64,000 nucleotides of DNA from Lacrimispora amygdalina (GCF_900205965.1 NZ_OAOF01000008.1:148924-212923), one strand, 5' to 3'; counted from the stretch's first letter, positions 25,992-35,539 are shown. Program-made: numbers and translations. Notes: generated by a model not told the origin, from the sequence alone.

Positions 25992-26840
25992 ATGAGCGGT
26001 GGATGGAGAAAAGAAGCATCTGGAGAACTGAGCCCCAGACAGCCTGAGTTTGTGCTGGCAACGACAAATTATTCAAAGAAATGTATCATGAAATACAATC
26101 TTTCCCATTTTTATCAGTTTACTGCTGAATCGGACCATATGGGAGTGATTCCTGATGCCTGTATTGATATGCTGTTCTGGGAAAAAAATGGGGTAATGAA
26201 AGCCAAGGCAGCTGGAACCCTTTTTCAGAAAGGTACAACCAAAACGGAATTAAACTGTCAGTATTTTGGGGTGCGTTTTATGCCGGGGGTGAATCCGATG
26301 ACCGGTAATGTAAAGCTGAGCGAGCTTGTCAATAATGAAATCAGCCTGGATGACATTATAATTGGAAGGCAGGAAAGGGAAGCATTGCTGGAGCAAATGC
26401 ACGAAGCTGATTCCTTTCACAAAAAAACTGAAGTATATATGAATTTTTATTTAAAGTCCTTTTTTAAACAGCCAGAAGATAAAAATAGTTTAAAGTTTGC
26501 CATTCATAAGCAGATTCTTCAATCAGACGGAAGCTTAAAGCTCTCGGAATTAAGCAGCTACACAGGGTATTCGCAGCGGTATCTAAATCAGAAGATTCAT
26601 GAGGACTTTGGTATGAATCCTAAAAATCTTATCCGGTTTATCCGGTTCCAGAAGTCAGTCAGCAGACTGGTGGAGACCATTCACTGTTCCAATGGCGCAG
26701 ATACGGCACTGTTATCCGGCTATTATGATCAGTCTCATTTTATTAAGGAATTTGTGAAAATGTCCGGATTTACACCTTCTGCTTACATAGAGACACTTTT
26801 GGGAAATGCTTATGATAAAAAGCTCCATGTTATAAATTAG
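25992..26840 (+). CDS. AraC-family transcriptional regulator
   Basis: A 282-residue protein. The N-terminal ~160 residues are a cupin-like sensor (IPDACIDMLFWE, FGVRFMPGVNPM) as in AraC proteins of the DUF6597 kind. The C-terminal two-helix-turn-helix domain runs from about residue 175 (KLSELSSYTGYSQRYLNQKI) to the conserved GYYDQSHFIKEFVKMSGFTPSAY. Divergent from the amine operon and the likely regulator of it. ATG 25992 follows GAAAGGAGCAGTCAAT. Confidence 0.85.
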   Translation: MSGGWRKEASGELSPRQPEFVLATTNYSKKCIMKYNLSHFYQFTAESDHMGVIPDACIDMLFWEKNGVMKAKAAGTLFQKGTTKTELNCQYFGVRFMPGVNPMTGNVKLSELVNNEISLDDIIIGRQEREALLEQMHEADSFHKKTEVYMNFYLKSFFKQPEDKNSLKFAIHKQILQSDGSLKLSELSSYTGYSQRYLNQKIHEDFGMNPKNLIRFIRFQKSVSRLVETIHCSNGADTALLSGYYDQSHFIKEFVKMSGFTPSAYIETLLGNAYDKKLHVIN

Positions 26841-26855
26841 TATATGAGGAATCCC

Positions 26856-26890
26856 GGCTTGTTCTTAATTATAAAGAACAAGCCGTTTTT
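26856..26890 (+). terminator. Intrinsic terminator after the AraC-type gene
   Basis: GGCTTGTTCTT and AAGAACAAGCC form an 11-bp stem followed by GTTTTTT. Confidence 0.88.
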
Positions 26891-26932
26891 TATGTAATTT
26901 TATTGATAATAATGTCGATCAGCATATAGCTA

Positions 26933-26964
26933 TTTTATCAAGTTGTATATACAACTTGATAAAA
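26933..26964. promoter_or_regulatory. 32-bp perfect palindromic operator (AraR-box type)
   Basis: A perfect 32-bp inverted repeat centred on TTGTATATACAA at 26943-26954 lies 25 bp upstream of the -35 box of the sugar ABC operon. The core matches the form of AraR-type GntR/LacI repressor boxes. A disrupted AraR-like gene ends this same operon, which makes it the natural partner. Confidence 0.75.
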
Positions 26965-26988
26965 ATACTCAAAATGTTAAAAAATGTA

Positions 26989-27017
26989 TTGACAAAACAT
27001 TGATGAAATTATATATT
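26989..27017 (+). promoter_or_regulatory. Strong sigmaA promoter of the sugar ABC operon
   Basis: Consensus TTGACA (26989-26994), 17-bp spacer, TATATT (27012-27017). The 5' leader is about 175 nt and AT-rich. The rest of the gap from 26891 holds only the operators and this promoter. Confidence 0.85.
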
Positions 27018-27160
27018 TATTTTATAAATGAATTTGGTAAATTTAACCATAAAAAATAAAGTATAAAACGATAATATATGAAATATTACATGCAATATTT
27101 GCCACTATTCGACAATGCATGTCGAAGCCGAACAAAATACACATTTGCAATATGTGCAAA

Positions 27161-27170
27161 TTGTATATAC
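27161..27170 (+). promoter_or_regulatory. Second AraR-like half site in the leader
   Basis: TTGTATATAC repeats 10 of the 12 core bases of the upstream operator, about 215 bp downstream of it and 30 bp before the start codon, in a spacing compatible with DNA looping. It overlaps the end of an inverted repeat (TTTGCA/TGCAAA, about 27144-27160). Confidence 0.45.
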
Positions 27171-27199
27171 TAAAAAAGTGATTATTAGGAGGGTATGAA

Positions 27200-28393
27200 A
27201 TGATGAAACGAAAAGTACTTGGAGTCATGCTTAGTGCAGTGTTGGCGGCATCTGCATTATTCGGATGCAGCAGTTCCCAGACAGCTGCAACCACGGAGGC
27301 TGGTACCAAAGCAGCGGAGACCAAAGCGGCAGAAACCACAGCTGGTACAACCGCTGCATCCACGGCTGCGGCAGAAGCGGCAAAATCAGCAGGAAGCGGC
27401 GGAAAAGTTGGCGTGGCCATGCCGACCCAGTCTTCTGAGCGCTGGATTAATGATGGTGCCAACATGAAGAAGCAGTTAGAAGCTCTGGGTTATCAGGTGG
27501 ACTTACAGTATGCAGAGGATGATGTACAGATGCAGGTGTCCCAGATTGAGAACATGATAGCCTCTGGCGTAAAATGTCTGGTAATTGCATCCATCGATTC
27601 CTCAGCTCTTGTTAATGTAGAAGCTCAGGCCAAAAGTGCCGGAATCCCCATTATCGCTTATGACCGTCTGCTGATGGATACAGATGCCGTTTCCTATTAC
27701 GCTACCTTTGATAATAAGGGAGTAGGTACAGCCATTGGTGAATACATAAAAGAAGCAAAACAGCTGGATAAGGCAAAATCAGAGGGAAAGTCCTATACCA
27801 TCGAATTCTTCATGGGCTCTCCTGATGATAACAACGCATTATTCTTATATAACGGGTTAATGGAAGTATTAAAGCCCTATCTGGATGACGGAACTCTGGT
27901 ATGTGAATCCGGACGTACATCCTTTGAAGATACCTGTATCTTAAGATGGTCACAGGAAACAGCCCAGCAGAACTGTGAAAACTACTTAACCGGTTTCTAT
28001 GCAGATAAAAAGCTGGATATCTGTGCTTCCGCATTTGACGGATTTGCTTATGGCTGTAAGGCTGCATTAGAGGGAGCCGGCTATAAAGTTGGCGTTGACT
28101 GGCCGTTAGTAACTGGTCAGGATGCTGAATTAATGGCAGTAAAAAATGTTATTTCCGGTTATCAGACCATGTCCATTTATAAGGACACCAGACTTCTGGC
28201 TGAAAAGTGTGTAACTATGGTTCAGGCAGTTCTGGAAGGCGGAAAGCCTGAGATTAATGATACAACCCAGTACAACAACGGTAAGGTGGTAGTACCTTCC
28301 TATCTGTGTACACCGGTTGCAGTCGATAAGGACAATTATAAAAAGATTATTATTGATGGCGGTTATTATACAGAACAACAGCTGGCACAGTAG
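27200..28393 (+). CDS. chvE: Sugar ABC transporter substrate-binding lipoprotein (ChvE type)
   Basis: A 397-residue periplasmic-binding-protein-like lipoprotein. Signal peptide ends in lipobox FGCSS (Cys24), followed by a Thr/Ala-rich linker and a PBP type-1 sugar-binding fold from about residue 75 (VGVAMPTQSSERWIND, IASIDSSALVN, ASAFDGFAYG). Its order with the ATPase and permease is that of multiple-monosaccharide transporters; xylose, arabinose or galactose are likely substrates. ATG 27200 has AGGAGGG 6 bp upstream. Confidence 0.9.
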   Translation: MMKRKVLGVMLSAVLAASALFGCSSSQTAATTEAGTKAAETKAAETTAGTTAASTAAAEAAKSAGSGGKVGVAMPTQSSERWINDGANMKKQLEALGYQVDLQYAEDDVQMQVSQIENMIASGVKCLVIASIDSSALVNVEAQAKSAGIPIIAYDRLLMDTDAVSYYATFDNKGVGTAIGEYIKEAKQLDKAKSEGKSYTIEFFMGSPDDNNALFLYNGLMEVLKPYLDDGTLVCESGRTSFEDTCILRWSQETAQQNCENYLTGFYADKKLDICASAFDGFAYGCKAALEGAGYKVGVDWPLVTGQDAELMAVKNVISGYQTMSIYKDTRLLAEKCVTMVQAVLEGGKPEINDTTQYNNGKVVVPSYLCTPVAVDKDNYKKIIIDGGYYTEQQLAQ

Positions 28394-28407
28394 CAGAGAC
28401 GTACATA

Positions 28408-28440
28408 CAGGCGGCGGTGGAAAAGACTGCCGCCTGTTTT
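28408..28440 (+). terminator. Intercistronic hairpin after the binding-protein gene
   Basis: CAGGCGGC and GCCGCCTG with a 13-nt loop, then TTTT. A partial terminator at this place would give more binding protein than ATPase, as is usual in such operons. Confidence 0.65.
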
Positions 28441-28472
28441 CGTGAAGGATAAAAAGAAAAGGAGTTGGAAAG

Positions 28473-30020
28473 ATGGCCGATTATGTCCTGGAGATGAATC
28501 ACATCACGAAAGAATTTTATGGTGTAAAGGCACTAGATGATGTGAATATCAAGGTGAAACGCGGGGAAATCCATGCACTCTGCGGAGAAAACGGGGCCGG
28601 GAAGTCTACGCTTATGAACGTATTGTCCGGCGTTTATCCTTATGGAACCTACAGCGGTGATATTGTCTATCACGGAGCAGTGTGCCAGTTCCATAATATT
28701 AAGCAAAGTGAGGCAAAAGGCATTGTTATTATTCATCAGGAGCTGGCATTAAGTCCTTATCTGTCTGTGGCAGAAAATGTTTTCCTTGGAAATGAGCAGA
28801 CAGGTAAAAAAGGAATTATTGACTGGACCAGAACCCATAAGCGGGCACAGGAGATGCTTGCAAAGGTGGGCCTTGAAAATGAAAACTTAAATGTTTTGGT
28901 GGGCAGCCTTGGCGTAGGCAAGCAGCAGCTGATTGAAATTGCAAGAGCCATGGCAAAGCAGGTGGAACTTCTGATTTTGGATGAACCGACTGCAGCTCTC
29001 AATGACGAGGAAAGCAAACGGCTTCTAAATATTATGCTGGAACTGAAAAAGCATGGAATTACCTGCATTATGATTTCTCATAAGCTGAATGAAATCAGTT
29101 ATGTGGCGGATTCCATTACCGTAATCAGAGATGGAAAGACCATAGAGACACTTGAGAAAGAAAAGGATGAAATCAACGAAGACCGGATCATTAAAGGAAT
29201 GGTAGGCAGGGAGCTGACCAACCGTTTTCCGGAACGGACCAGCGATATAAAAGAAAAGATATTTGAAGTGGAGAATTGGAATGCCTATCATCCCGATGAT
29301 CCGAACCGCCATGTAATACAGGATGTTTCCTTCCATGTGCGGTCAGGTGAGGTGGTGGGATTTGCCGGGCTGATGGGGGCTGGCAGAACAGAGCTGGCAA
29401 TGAGCATTTTCGGAAGATCCTATGGCCAGAAAATCAGCGGAACCATAAAGATAAATGGAAAGCAGGTCCTGATCAGAAATGTCAGAGATGCCATTAACAA
29501 CAAGCTGGCATATGTATCAGAAGACCGTAAGAATTACGGACTGATCCTCATAGACACTGTGAAGGGAAATATGACTCTGGCAGCTCTTAGAAACTTCTTT
29601 TCCAGGAGGGGCATAGTAAATAAGAATAAAGAAATCATTTCATCAGAGGACTACCGGAAAAGAATTAATGTTAAATCCAACTCCATCAACCAGTCAGTCA
29701 GTTCTCTCTCCGGCGGCAACCAGCAGAAGGTGGTCCTCGCCAAGTGGATGCTGACCCAGCCGGATATCCTGATTCTGGATGAACCCACCCGGGGCATTGA
29801 TATTGGCGCGAAGTATGAGATATACTGCATTATCAATGATCTGGCTAAGGCCGGAAAAGCAATTCTTGTTATATCATCGGAACTTCAGGAGTTAATCGGA
29901 ACCTGTGACCGCATCTATGTCATCAACAGCGGGCATATCTGCGGAGAGCTTACCAGGGACGAAGTCTCACAGGAAAAGATTATGAAGTGTATCATGGAAG
30001 ATAACGGAAAGGAAGAATAG
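28473..30020 (+). CDS. mmsA: Sugar ABC transporter ATP-binding protein (MmsA/GguA type)
   Basis: A 515-residue double ABC ATPase. First half: Walker [10 protein letters not shown], signature-like [17 protein letters not shown], Walker [12 protein letters not shown]. Second half: degenerate Walker [12 protein letters not shown], good signature [15 protein letters not shown], Walker [15 protein letters not shown]. This asymmetry is typical of sugar CUT2 transporters. It lies 80 bp after the binding-protein gene and 3 bp before the permease gene. Confidence 0.93.
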   Translation: MADYVLEMNHITKEFYGVKALDDVNIKVKRGEIHALCGENGAGKSTLMNVLSGVYPYGTYSGDIVYHGAVCQFHNIKQSEAKGIVIIHQELALSPYLSVAENVFLGNEQTGKKGIIDWTRTHKRAQEMLAKVGLENENLNVLVGSLGVGKQQLIEIARAMAKQVELLILDEPTAALNDEESKRLLNIMLELKKHGITCIMISHKLNEISYVADSITVIRDGKTIETLEKEKDEINEDRIIKGMVGRELTNRFPERTSDIKEKIFEVENWNAYHPDDPNRHVIQDVSFHVRSGEVVGFAGLMGAGRTELAMSIFGRSYGQKISGTIKINGKQVLIRNVRDAINNKLAYVSEDRKNYGLILIDTVKGNMTLAALRNFFSRRGIVNKNKEIISSEDYRKRINVKSNSINQSVSSLSGGNQQKVVLAKWMLTQPDILILDEPTRGIDIGAKYEIYCIINDLAKAGKAILVISSELQELIGTCDRIYVINSGHICGELTRDEVSQEKIMKCIMEDNGKEE

Positions 30021-30022
30021 AG

Positions 30023-31189
30023 ATGGATAAGAAGAAAACAGTTAATATTAACATGAAGCAGTATGGTATGATTCTGGCTCTTATAGTGGTTTTCTTAATC
30101 TTTGCTGCAATGACCGGCGGTAAAAATATGTCTCCGGCAAACATAAACAATTTAATCATGCAGAACAGCTATATTGTAATTCTGGCGGTAGGCATGCTTC
30201 TTTGCGTTCTGACCGGTAATATCGATCTGGGGGTTGGTTCCATTGTTGCAGTATGCGGAGCCGTTGTGGGAATTATGATTGTAGACCAAAAGACCAGTAT
30301 GTGGATTGCGATTCTGGCAGCGCTTGCTATTGGCACTCTTGCCGGTATGTTTGTTGGATTTTTTGTTTCAAAGCTTTCTATTCCTCCTTTTATCGTTACC
30401 CTTGCAACCATGCTTATGGGACGCGGGCTTACCTATACGCTGTTAAAGGCACAGACCAAAGGTCCCCTTCCGGCTGATTATACTTACATAGGTGCGGGTT
30501 TTCTCCCAACAGTTAAAATTCCCTTTGGGGGAGGAACTCTGGATCTGGTTTCCATCGCAGCAGCACTCATCGCTTTCGCGTTTATTATCATATCTGAGAT
30601 CAGGAGCATTCAGACAAAAAAGAAATACGATTTTCCTGTTAATCCCATGTGGCAGACCATAGCCAAAGTGGGAGTAATTATGGTAATTGTGTGGTTTTTC
30701 TTCTATAAACTGGCACGCTACAACGGGATACCCTTTGTCCTGGTGATCATGGGCGTACTGGTCGCCCTGTACCATTTTATCACAAGTAAAACCGTAGCAG
30801 GAAGGCAGATCTATGCATTGGGCGGAAATGCCAAGGCAGCCCGCTTGTCCGGTATTAATACGGAAAAAGTATTTTTCTGGGTTTATACCAATATGGGTAT
30901 CATGTGTGCAATTGCAGGAATTGTTCTCTCCGCACGAAATGCATCTGCAACACCCAAGGCGGGGGATCAGTTCGAGATGGATGCCATTGCAGCCTGCTAT
31001 ATCGGGGGGGCTGCAACATCAGGAGGAATCGGAACCATTATAGGCGCGGTAGTAGGTGCATTTATCATGGGAATCTTAAACAACGGCATGTCACTTTACG
31101 GCTGGTCAACGGATATTCAGAAAATCGTAAAAGGAGCTGTTTTATTAGGAGCAGTTACGGTTGACTTATTATCCAAAAGAAAAAAATAG
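30023..31189 (+). CDS. mmsB: Sugar ABC transporter permease (MmsB/GguB type)
   Basis: A 388-residue CUT2 permease with about 10 transmembrane segments; typical family stretches are VGMLLCVLTGNIDLGVGS, PPFIVTLATMLMGRG, YALGGNAKAARLSGI and AIAACYIGGAATSGGIGT. A single permease gene serves as a homodimer in this family. It is followed 4 bp later by the AraR-like regulator gene. Confidence 0.93.
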   Translation: MDKKKTVNINMKQYGMILALIVVFLIFAAMTGGKNMSPANINNLIMQNSYIVILAVGMLLCVLTGNIDLGVGSIVAVCGAVVGIMIVDQKTSMWIAILAALAIGTLAGMFVGFFVSKLSIPPFIVTLATMLMGRGLTYTLLKAQTKGPLPADYTYIGAGFLPTVKIPFGGGTLDLVSIAAALIAFAFIIISEIRSIQTKKKYDFPVNPMWQTIAKVGVIMVIVWFFFYKLARYNGIPFVLVIMGVLVALYHFITSKTVAGRQIYALGGNAKAARLSGINTEKVFFWVYTNMGIMCAIAGIVLSARNASATPKAGDQFEMDAIAACYIGGAATSGGIGTIIGAVVGAFIMGILNNGMSLYGWSTDIQKIVKGAVLLGAVTVDLLSKRKK

Positions 31190-31192
31190 CAG

Positions 31193-32252
31193 ATGACAGA
31201 GCGAGATTACATGAAGCCACAGGAAGCAAAATATATGGCTATTGTAAACTGGGTCATGGAGCAGATCCAGAATGGAGTATTCCGGACAGGGGATAAACTG
31301 CCCTCAGAGAACGAACTAAGCCGTGAGTTTGAGCTGAGCAGGCAGACTGTCCGTCATGCTATCGATGTACTGGAACAGAAAAATATGCTGACCAGAATCA
31401 GGGGCAGCGGAACCTATTTAGGCGTTGGAATCAGGGAAGAGAGAAAGGAACGGTATCAGAATATAGCAGTTATCAGTACCTATGTAGACAGTTATATTTT
31501 TCCGCCGGTTCTAAAAGGAATCGAAAAAGCGTTGTCAAAAGCAGGATATACCATGCAGGTGGCGTTTACAGGAAACAGGATTGAAAAAGAAGGGGAAATC
31601 CTTTATAAACTGCTGGGAAAGGGATTTATTGACGGTCTGATTGTTGAACCGGCAAAAAGTGCACTGCCGAATCCCAATCTGGATTCCTACTTAAGACTGG
31701 CAAAGCAAAAGCTTCCCATTTTGTTCTTTAACAGCAGTTACCCAAAGCTTCCGTTTCCCTGTGTGTCACTGCATGATGAGCTGGTAGCCCAAAAGGCTGT
31801 AGAGTATCTGATCCGGGCAGGGGCATCTTCGTTATCTGGGATTTATAAAGGCTATGAAACAGGCCGGCTTTCACATTGACAGAAGGGGAATCGTCTGGAT
31901 TGATACAGAGAGTCAGAATGATCTGGAAGCATGGTCTGACTATCTCTTTGACCGGATTAAAGACTGCACAGCCCTGGTTTGTTATAATGATGAGGTAGCT
32001 TATATGCTGTCTGGAATCTGCATGAAGAGAGGAATTAAGATACCAAAGGATTTGTCCCTGGTCAGTATAGATAATTCAGAACTGGCATCTCTGGGTGAGG
32101 TACCCATCACTTCCTTTCCCCACCCAATGGAGGAGCTGGGTAAAAAAGCAGCAGAAAATATGATACGGATGATTGAAAACCCCTATTTCGACGGGAATTA
32201 TCTCTTTGATTCAGTGGCAGTGGAGCGTAATTCCGTTCGTATCAGAGGATAG
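31193..32252 (+). pseudogene. AraR-like GntR/LacI repressor disrupted by a short internal deletion
   Basis: Frame 1 (31193-31879) has a GntR winged helix (LPSENELSREFELSRQTVRH) and the first part of a LacI-type sugar-binding domain to about residue 215. Frame 2 (to 32252) resumes with FIKAMKQAGF and runs to the normal end (MKRGIKIPKDLSLVSIDNS, TSFPHPMEELGKKAAENM). The stretch that should join them, GIxKxDDxQGxxRxxGF, is missing, about 40-45 bp. At the junction GGATTTATAAAGGC reads GIYKG in one frame and GFIKA in the next, as expected if two such repeats recombined. The product is probably non-functional, so the transporter may be constitutive. Confidence 0.82.
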
Positions 32253-32259
32253 GAGGAGC

Positions 32260-32535
32260 ATGAGTAAAGATAAGAAGCAGCAGGTGGAGTCACCTGCACC
32301 CGTTACCATTGTTTTAAGGCTTGTGGGAGGAGGTTATCTGGTCTGGCTGGCATTTCAGATGGTTCCGGAACTTTTCATCTCCTCAGGGTTGAGATACATA
32401 ATTCAATTGGTCTTTATGACGTTATTTTTCGTTACGGGTACTATTCTGGTTATCTGGTCACTCAGAAAGATGCTGCTGAAAGGGCCAGCCCAGTCAGAGG
32501 CGTGTGGAGAAGACGAACAGGAGCATATATCATAA
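32260..32535 (+). CDS. Small two-span membrane protein
   Basis: A 91-residue protein: a charged N-terminus (MSKDKKQQVESP), one hydrophobic helix around residues 16-35, a second around 42-66, and an acidic tail. GGAGGAGC directly precedes ATG 32260, which lies 8 bp after the stop of the broken repressor. It may have been co-transcribed with the sugar operon. No family recognised. Confidence 0.6.
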   Translation: MSKDKKQQVESPAPVTIVLRLVGGGYLVWLAFQMVPELFISSGLRYIIQLVFMTLFFVTGTILVIWSLRKMLLKGPAQSEACGEDEQEHIS

Positions 32536-32554
32536 AATTCAGATTATCTGGAAC

Positions 32555-32582
32555 CGGATTCCAGAAAAAAGAATCCGTTTTT
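32555..32582 (+). terminator. Intrinsic terminator before the PhoH gene
   Basis: CGGATTC, 9-nt loop, GAATCCG, then TTTTT. Marks the end of the sugar-operon transcript. Confidence 0.75.
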
Positions 32583-32595
32583 ACATTTCTTTTAC

Positions 32596-32658
32596 GAAAC
32601 ATTGGTTACAGCAGAACTTAGAAAAGGGTATAATCGGTTTTACAGAAACCAATGTTTC
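32596..32658 (+). promoter_or_regulatory. Promoter flanked by a 12-bp inverted repeat, upstream of PhoH
   Basis: TTACAG (32606-32611), 17-bp spacer, TATAAT (32629-32634). The promoter lies between perfect 12-bp inverted arms, GAAACATTGGTT (32596-32607) and AACCAATGTTTC (32647-32658); the right arm also holds a small CAGAAAC/GTTTCTG hairpin. Could be a paired operator or a leader-RNA fold. Confidence 0.5.
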
Positions 32659-32682
32659 TGAAATTGCAAAGGAGTCCGGTAA

Positions 32683-34044
32683 ATGATAAAAACCTATGTG
32701 GTAGATACCAATGTTCTGATTCAGGCGCCTTATGCCATCAATTGTTTTGAGGATAACCGGGTAGTTCTTCCGGTAGTTGTGTTAGAAGAACTGGATCACT
32801 TAAAAAAGGCTGAGGGTGAAACAGGTGCCAATGCAAGAAAAGCAATAAGGCTTTTAGAAGAGCTGCGTCATCAGGGAGATTTACTGACAGGAGTAACGCT
32901 GGAGCATGGAGGAACAATCAGGATAGAGAAAAACTTTGTAGATGTGGTACTGCCTGCGGATCTTCCTGACGACAAAATGGATAACCGCATTCTCAAGGTG
33001 TGCAGAGGACTTGAAGGAGAGGTTGTGCTGGTAACGAAGGATATCCTGCTGCGTGTGAAAGCTCAGATCATCGGAATACGGGCGGAGGATTTTACAACTG
33101 AGCAGGTATCCGGGCGTGAGGAGCAATACACCGGAAGGATCGAGGTTTTTGCTCCGGAGGAGAATTTTAAGGAATTTAAGAAAAAGGGAATATCAGCAGA
33201 ACGGGTATATATCACCGATGAGGCTGGAAAAAAATACAGCCCAAAGCTGTGTGAGAACCAGTTTGTGATTTTAAAAGCGGACCAGTCAAACAGAAAAACA
33301 GTACTGGGACGGGTAAATGGAGATAAAATCGTACCACTTGATTATCAGAAAAGCAGGCCTTATGGAGTAACTCCCAGGAATGCAGGCCAGTATTTTGCTC
33401 AGGAAGCGCTGATGCAGCCGGCTGAGACAGCTGCGCTGGTCATCATTAAAGGTATGGCAGGAACAGCAAAGACCTTTTACTCTCTTGCTGTTGGGCTTGA
33501 AAAGCTTTTAAACAACCCCACAGGGGAATACAGGCGGATCATCGTCAGCCGGCCCAATGCACAGTTTGATTCTGACATTGGATTCCTTCCAGGAGATGAA
33601 CAGGAAAAGATTTCCCCGCTGATGAGGCCTGTGATCGACAATTTGGAACAGCTCATTGATTCCAATGAGGAGAAGCGGTATGAGAATGAAGAAGAGCTGG
33701 CTGGAAAAATAGAAGAGATTTTTGCCAGAGGCCTGATAAAAACAGAGGCGTTGACCTTTATCCGGGGCCGCTCCATTGTTCAGACCTATCTGATTATTGA
33801 TGAAGCCCAGAATATGACACCGAATCAGGTGAAGGGTATTATTACCCGTGCTGGAAAAGGAACCAAAATAATTCTTCTGGGAGATCCCAATCAGATTGAC
33901 CGTCCATTTCTTGACGAACGGACCAATGGACTCAGCTATGCTGCAGAGCATATGAAAGGAAGTCCCCTGTGCTGGCAGATCACGCTGCAGGCGGAGGAAT
34001 GCGAACGGTCCTTACTGGCAATGGACGCAGTAAAACGGTTGTAA
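32683..34044 (+). CDS. PhoH-family ATPase with N-terminal PIN domain
   Basis: A 453-residue protein with the PIN-PhoH architecture of Bacillus YlaK. The PIN nuclease domain (about 1-135) has VVDTNVLIQ and VVLEELDHLKK. The PhoH P-loop domain (about 235-453) has Walker A KGMAGTAKTFYS and Walker B YLIIDEAQNMTP. Such proteins are thought to be RNA helicase-nucleases. ATG 32683 has AAAGGAG upstream. It ends convergent with the HK gene. Confidence 0.92.
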   Translation: MIKTYVVDTNVLIQAPYAINCFEDNRVVLPVVVLEELDHLKKAEGETGANARKAIRLLEELRHQGDLLTGVTLEHGGTIRIEKNFVDVVLPADLPDDKMDNRILKVCRGLEGEVVLVTKDILLRVKAQIIGIRAEDFTTEQVSGREEQYTGRIEVFAPEENFKEFKKKGISAERVYITDEAGKKYSPKLCENQFVILKADQSNRKTVLGRVNGDKIVPLDYQKSRPYGVTPRNAGQYFAQEALMQPAETAALVIIKGMAGTAKTFYSLAVGLEKLLNNPTGEYRRIIVSRPNAQFDSDIGFLPGDEQEKISPLMRPVIDNLEQLIDSNEEKRYENEEELAGKIEEIFARGLIKTEALTFIRGRSIVQTYLIIDEAQNMTPNQVKGIITRAGKGTKIILLGDPNQIDRPFLDERTNGLSYAAEHMKGSPLCWQITLQAEECERSLLAMDAVKRL

Positions 34045-34049
34045 ACCAT

Positions 34050-34095
34050 AAAAAAACAGGCATGCGCCATCCGAGCGCCGGATGGATCGCATGCC
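34050..34095 (-). terminator. Intrinsic terminator after the minus-strand kinase
   Basis: GGCATGCG and CGCATGCC arms around an inner CCATCCG/CGGATGG stem; on the minus strand the hairpin is followed by TGTTTTTTT. It begins directly after the kinase stop codon. Confidence 0.85.
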
Positions 34096-35502
34096 TTATA
34101 AATTTGTTGATTTTGGAAGACTGAAGATAAATTCTGACCCAACCCCTTCAGTGCTGACCACGTCGATATTTTCTCCGTGAGACTGAATGATCTCCCGGAC
34201 GATAGCCAGTCCCAGCCCGGTTCCTTTTTTATCCTTCCCTCTGGACAGATCCGATTTATAGAACCGTTCCCATATCTTTTTGATGCTGTCTTTTGGTATA
34301 CCGATTCCAGTATCCTTAATAGAAACAAAGATTTTTTCATACTTGCTGGAAGCCTGAATGTAAATCGTGGAATCCGTATGGCTGAATTTGATCCCATTGT
34401 CAATGAGATTATAAAGGACCTGCTGGATCTTCCCCAGGTCCGCATATACCATCTGAATGTTGTCGGAGAAGGTGAGATCAAACGTGATGTTTTTAGTGCT
34501 GCAGGTGCCCTCAAATGAAGCCGCGGTGTCCTTTATAACCCGGTTAATATCGAAATTGGTACGGTTTAAATATCCTTTGCTGTCAAGGGTATTAAGGGTC
34601 AGCATGCCCTGCGTCAGTTTGTTCAGCCGCTCTGTCTCGGAAATAACACGGGTTAAATACTTTTCGTGCATCTGGGGCGGGATGGTGCCGTCTAAGATCG
34701 CTTCCAGATAGCCTTTAATTGAAGTGAGCGGTGAACGGAAATCGTGAGAAACATTGGCGATAAAGGTTCTCTGGTATTCCTCCATCTTATTAATCTCATC
34801 AGACATATAGTTTAACGTGGCAGCCAGATAACCCATCTCATCTCTTGTGTTTACATCGATATGATGTGTTAGATTACCCTGGGCATATTCATTGGCCCCT
34901 GCAGTGATTTTTTTCAGAGGTATATAAACATTTTTTGTGAAAACTAGTAAAATAATGAGAGAAAAACCGAATACTACAGCGGAGGTAATATAAACGATAT
35001 TAAGGATTCCGTTCCTCTGGGCCTGTAAATAGGACAGGGGAAGGTGGATCACCACATATCCGTGTGTGGTATAATTCCCTGTTATGGGAGCATGGACGCT
35101 TAACACGTCGTATGAAAATTCGTTGTAGTAAGTGCCGATGGTATAGGATTTATTCCCCATAATTGTGGGGTCAAAGTTGGCTATCATATCCCCATCCTTA
35201 CCTGGCTGCTGGCTGTCTGATACGATCTTACCCTGACGGTCAACAATCCATATGCGGGCATGGAGATAATCGGCTTCATTGACAAGTCCCGGATAGGAAG
35301 AGGAAAGCTTCATATCCTTTCCATGATACATGCTGCTGAAGGAAGTTGCAATCTGGTTTGCTTCGTCATACAGACACTCGGACTGCTGGCGAAGCAGGTA
35401 CTGATCGGTAATTCTGGATGAGAAGGAAGCGATGGTAACAAAACCCAGAAGGCCGAAGAGTAAGTAACCCATGATGAATTTGTAATACAGGGAGTGTGTC
35501 AT
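34096..35502 (-). CDS. Two-component sensor histidine kinase
   Basis: A 468-residue membrane kinase: transmembrane helix at about 8-28, an extracellular sensor domain of ~130 residues, a second helix at about 170-190, a HAMP domain, a HisKA domain with FIANVSHDFRSPLTSIKGYL (phosphoacceptor His), and a HATPase_c domain (NLIDNGIKFS, DTGIGIPKD, GTGLGLAIVREI). It lies downstream of its OmpR-type regulator by 37 bp. The layout suits PhoR/ResE-like sensors; signal unknown. Ends at a terminator. Confidence 0.9.
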   Translation of the reverse strand: MTHSLYYKFIMGYLLFGLLGFVTIASFSSRITDQYLLRQQSECLYDEANQIATSFSSMYHGKDMKLSSSYPGLVNEADYLHARIWIVDRQGKIVSDSQQPGKDGDMIANFDPTIMGNKSYTIGTYYNEFSYDVLSVHAPITGNYTTHGYVVIHLPLSYLQAQRNGILNIVYITSAVVFGFSLIILLVFTKNVYIPLKKITAGANEYAQGNLTHHIDVNTRDEMGYLAATLNYMSDEINKMEEYQRTFIANVSHDFRSPLTSIKGYLEAILDGTIPPQMHEKYLTRVISETERLNKLTQGMLTLNTLDSKGYLNRTNFDINRVIKDTAASFEGTCSTKNITFDLTFSDNIQMVYADLGKIQQVLYNLIDNGIKFSHTDSTIYIQASSKYEKIFVSIKDTGIGIPKDSIKKIWERFYKSDLSRGKDKKGTGLGLAIVREIIQSHGENIDVVSTEGVGSEFIFSLPKSTNL

Positions 35503-35539
35503 TGAATGTTCACCTCTAACTATAACGTATAGGCTGGCC

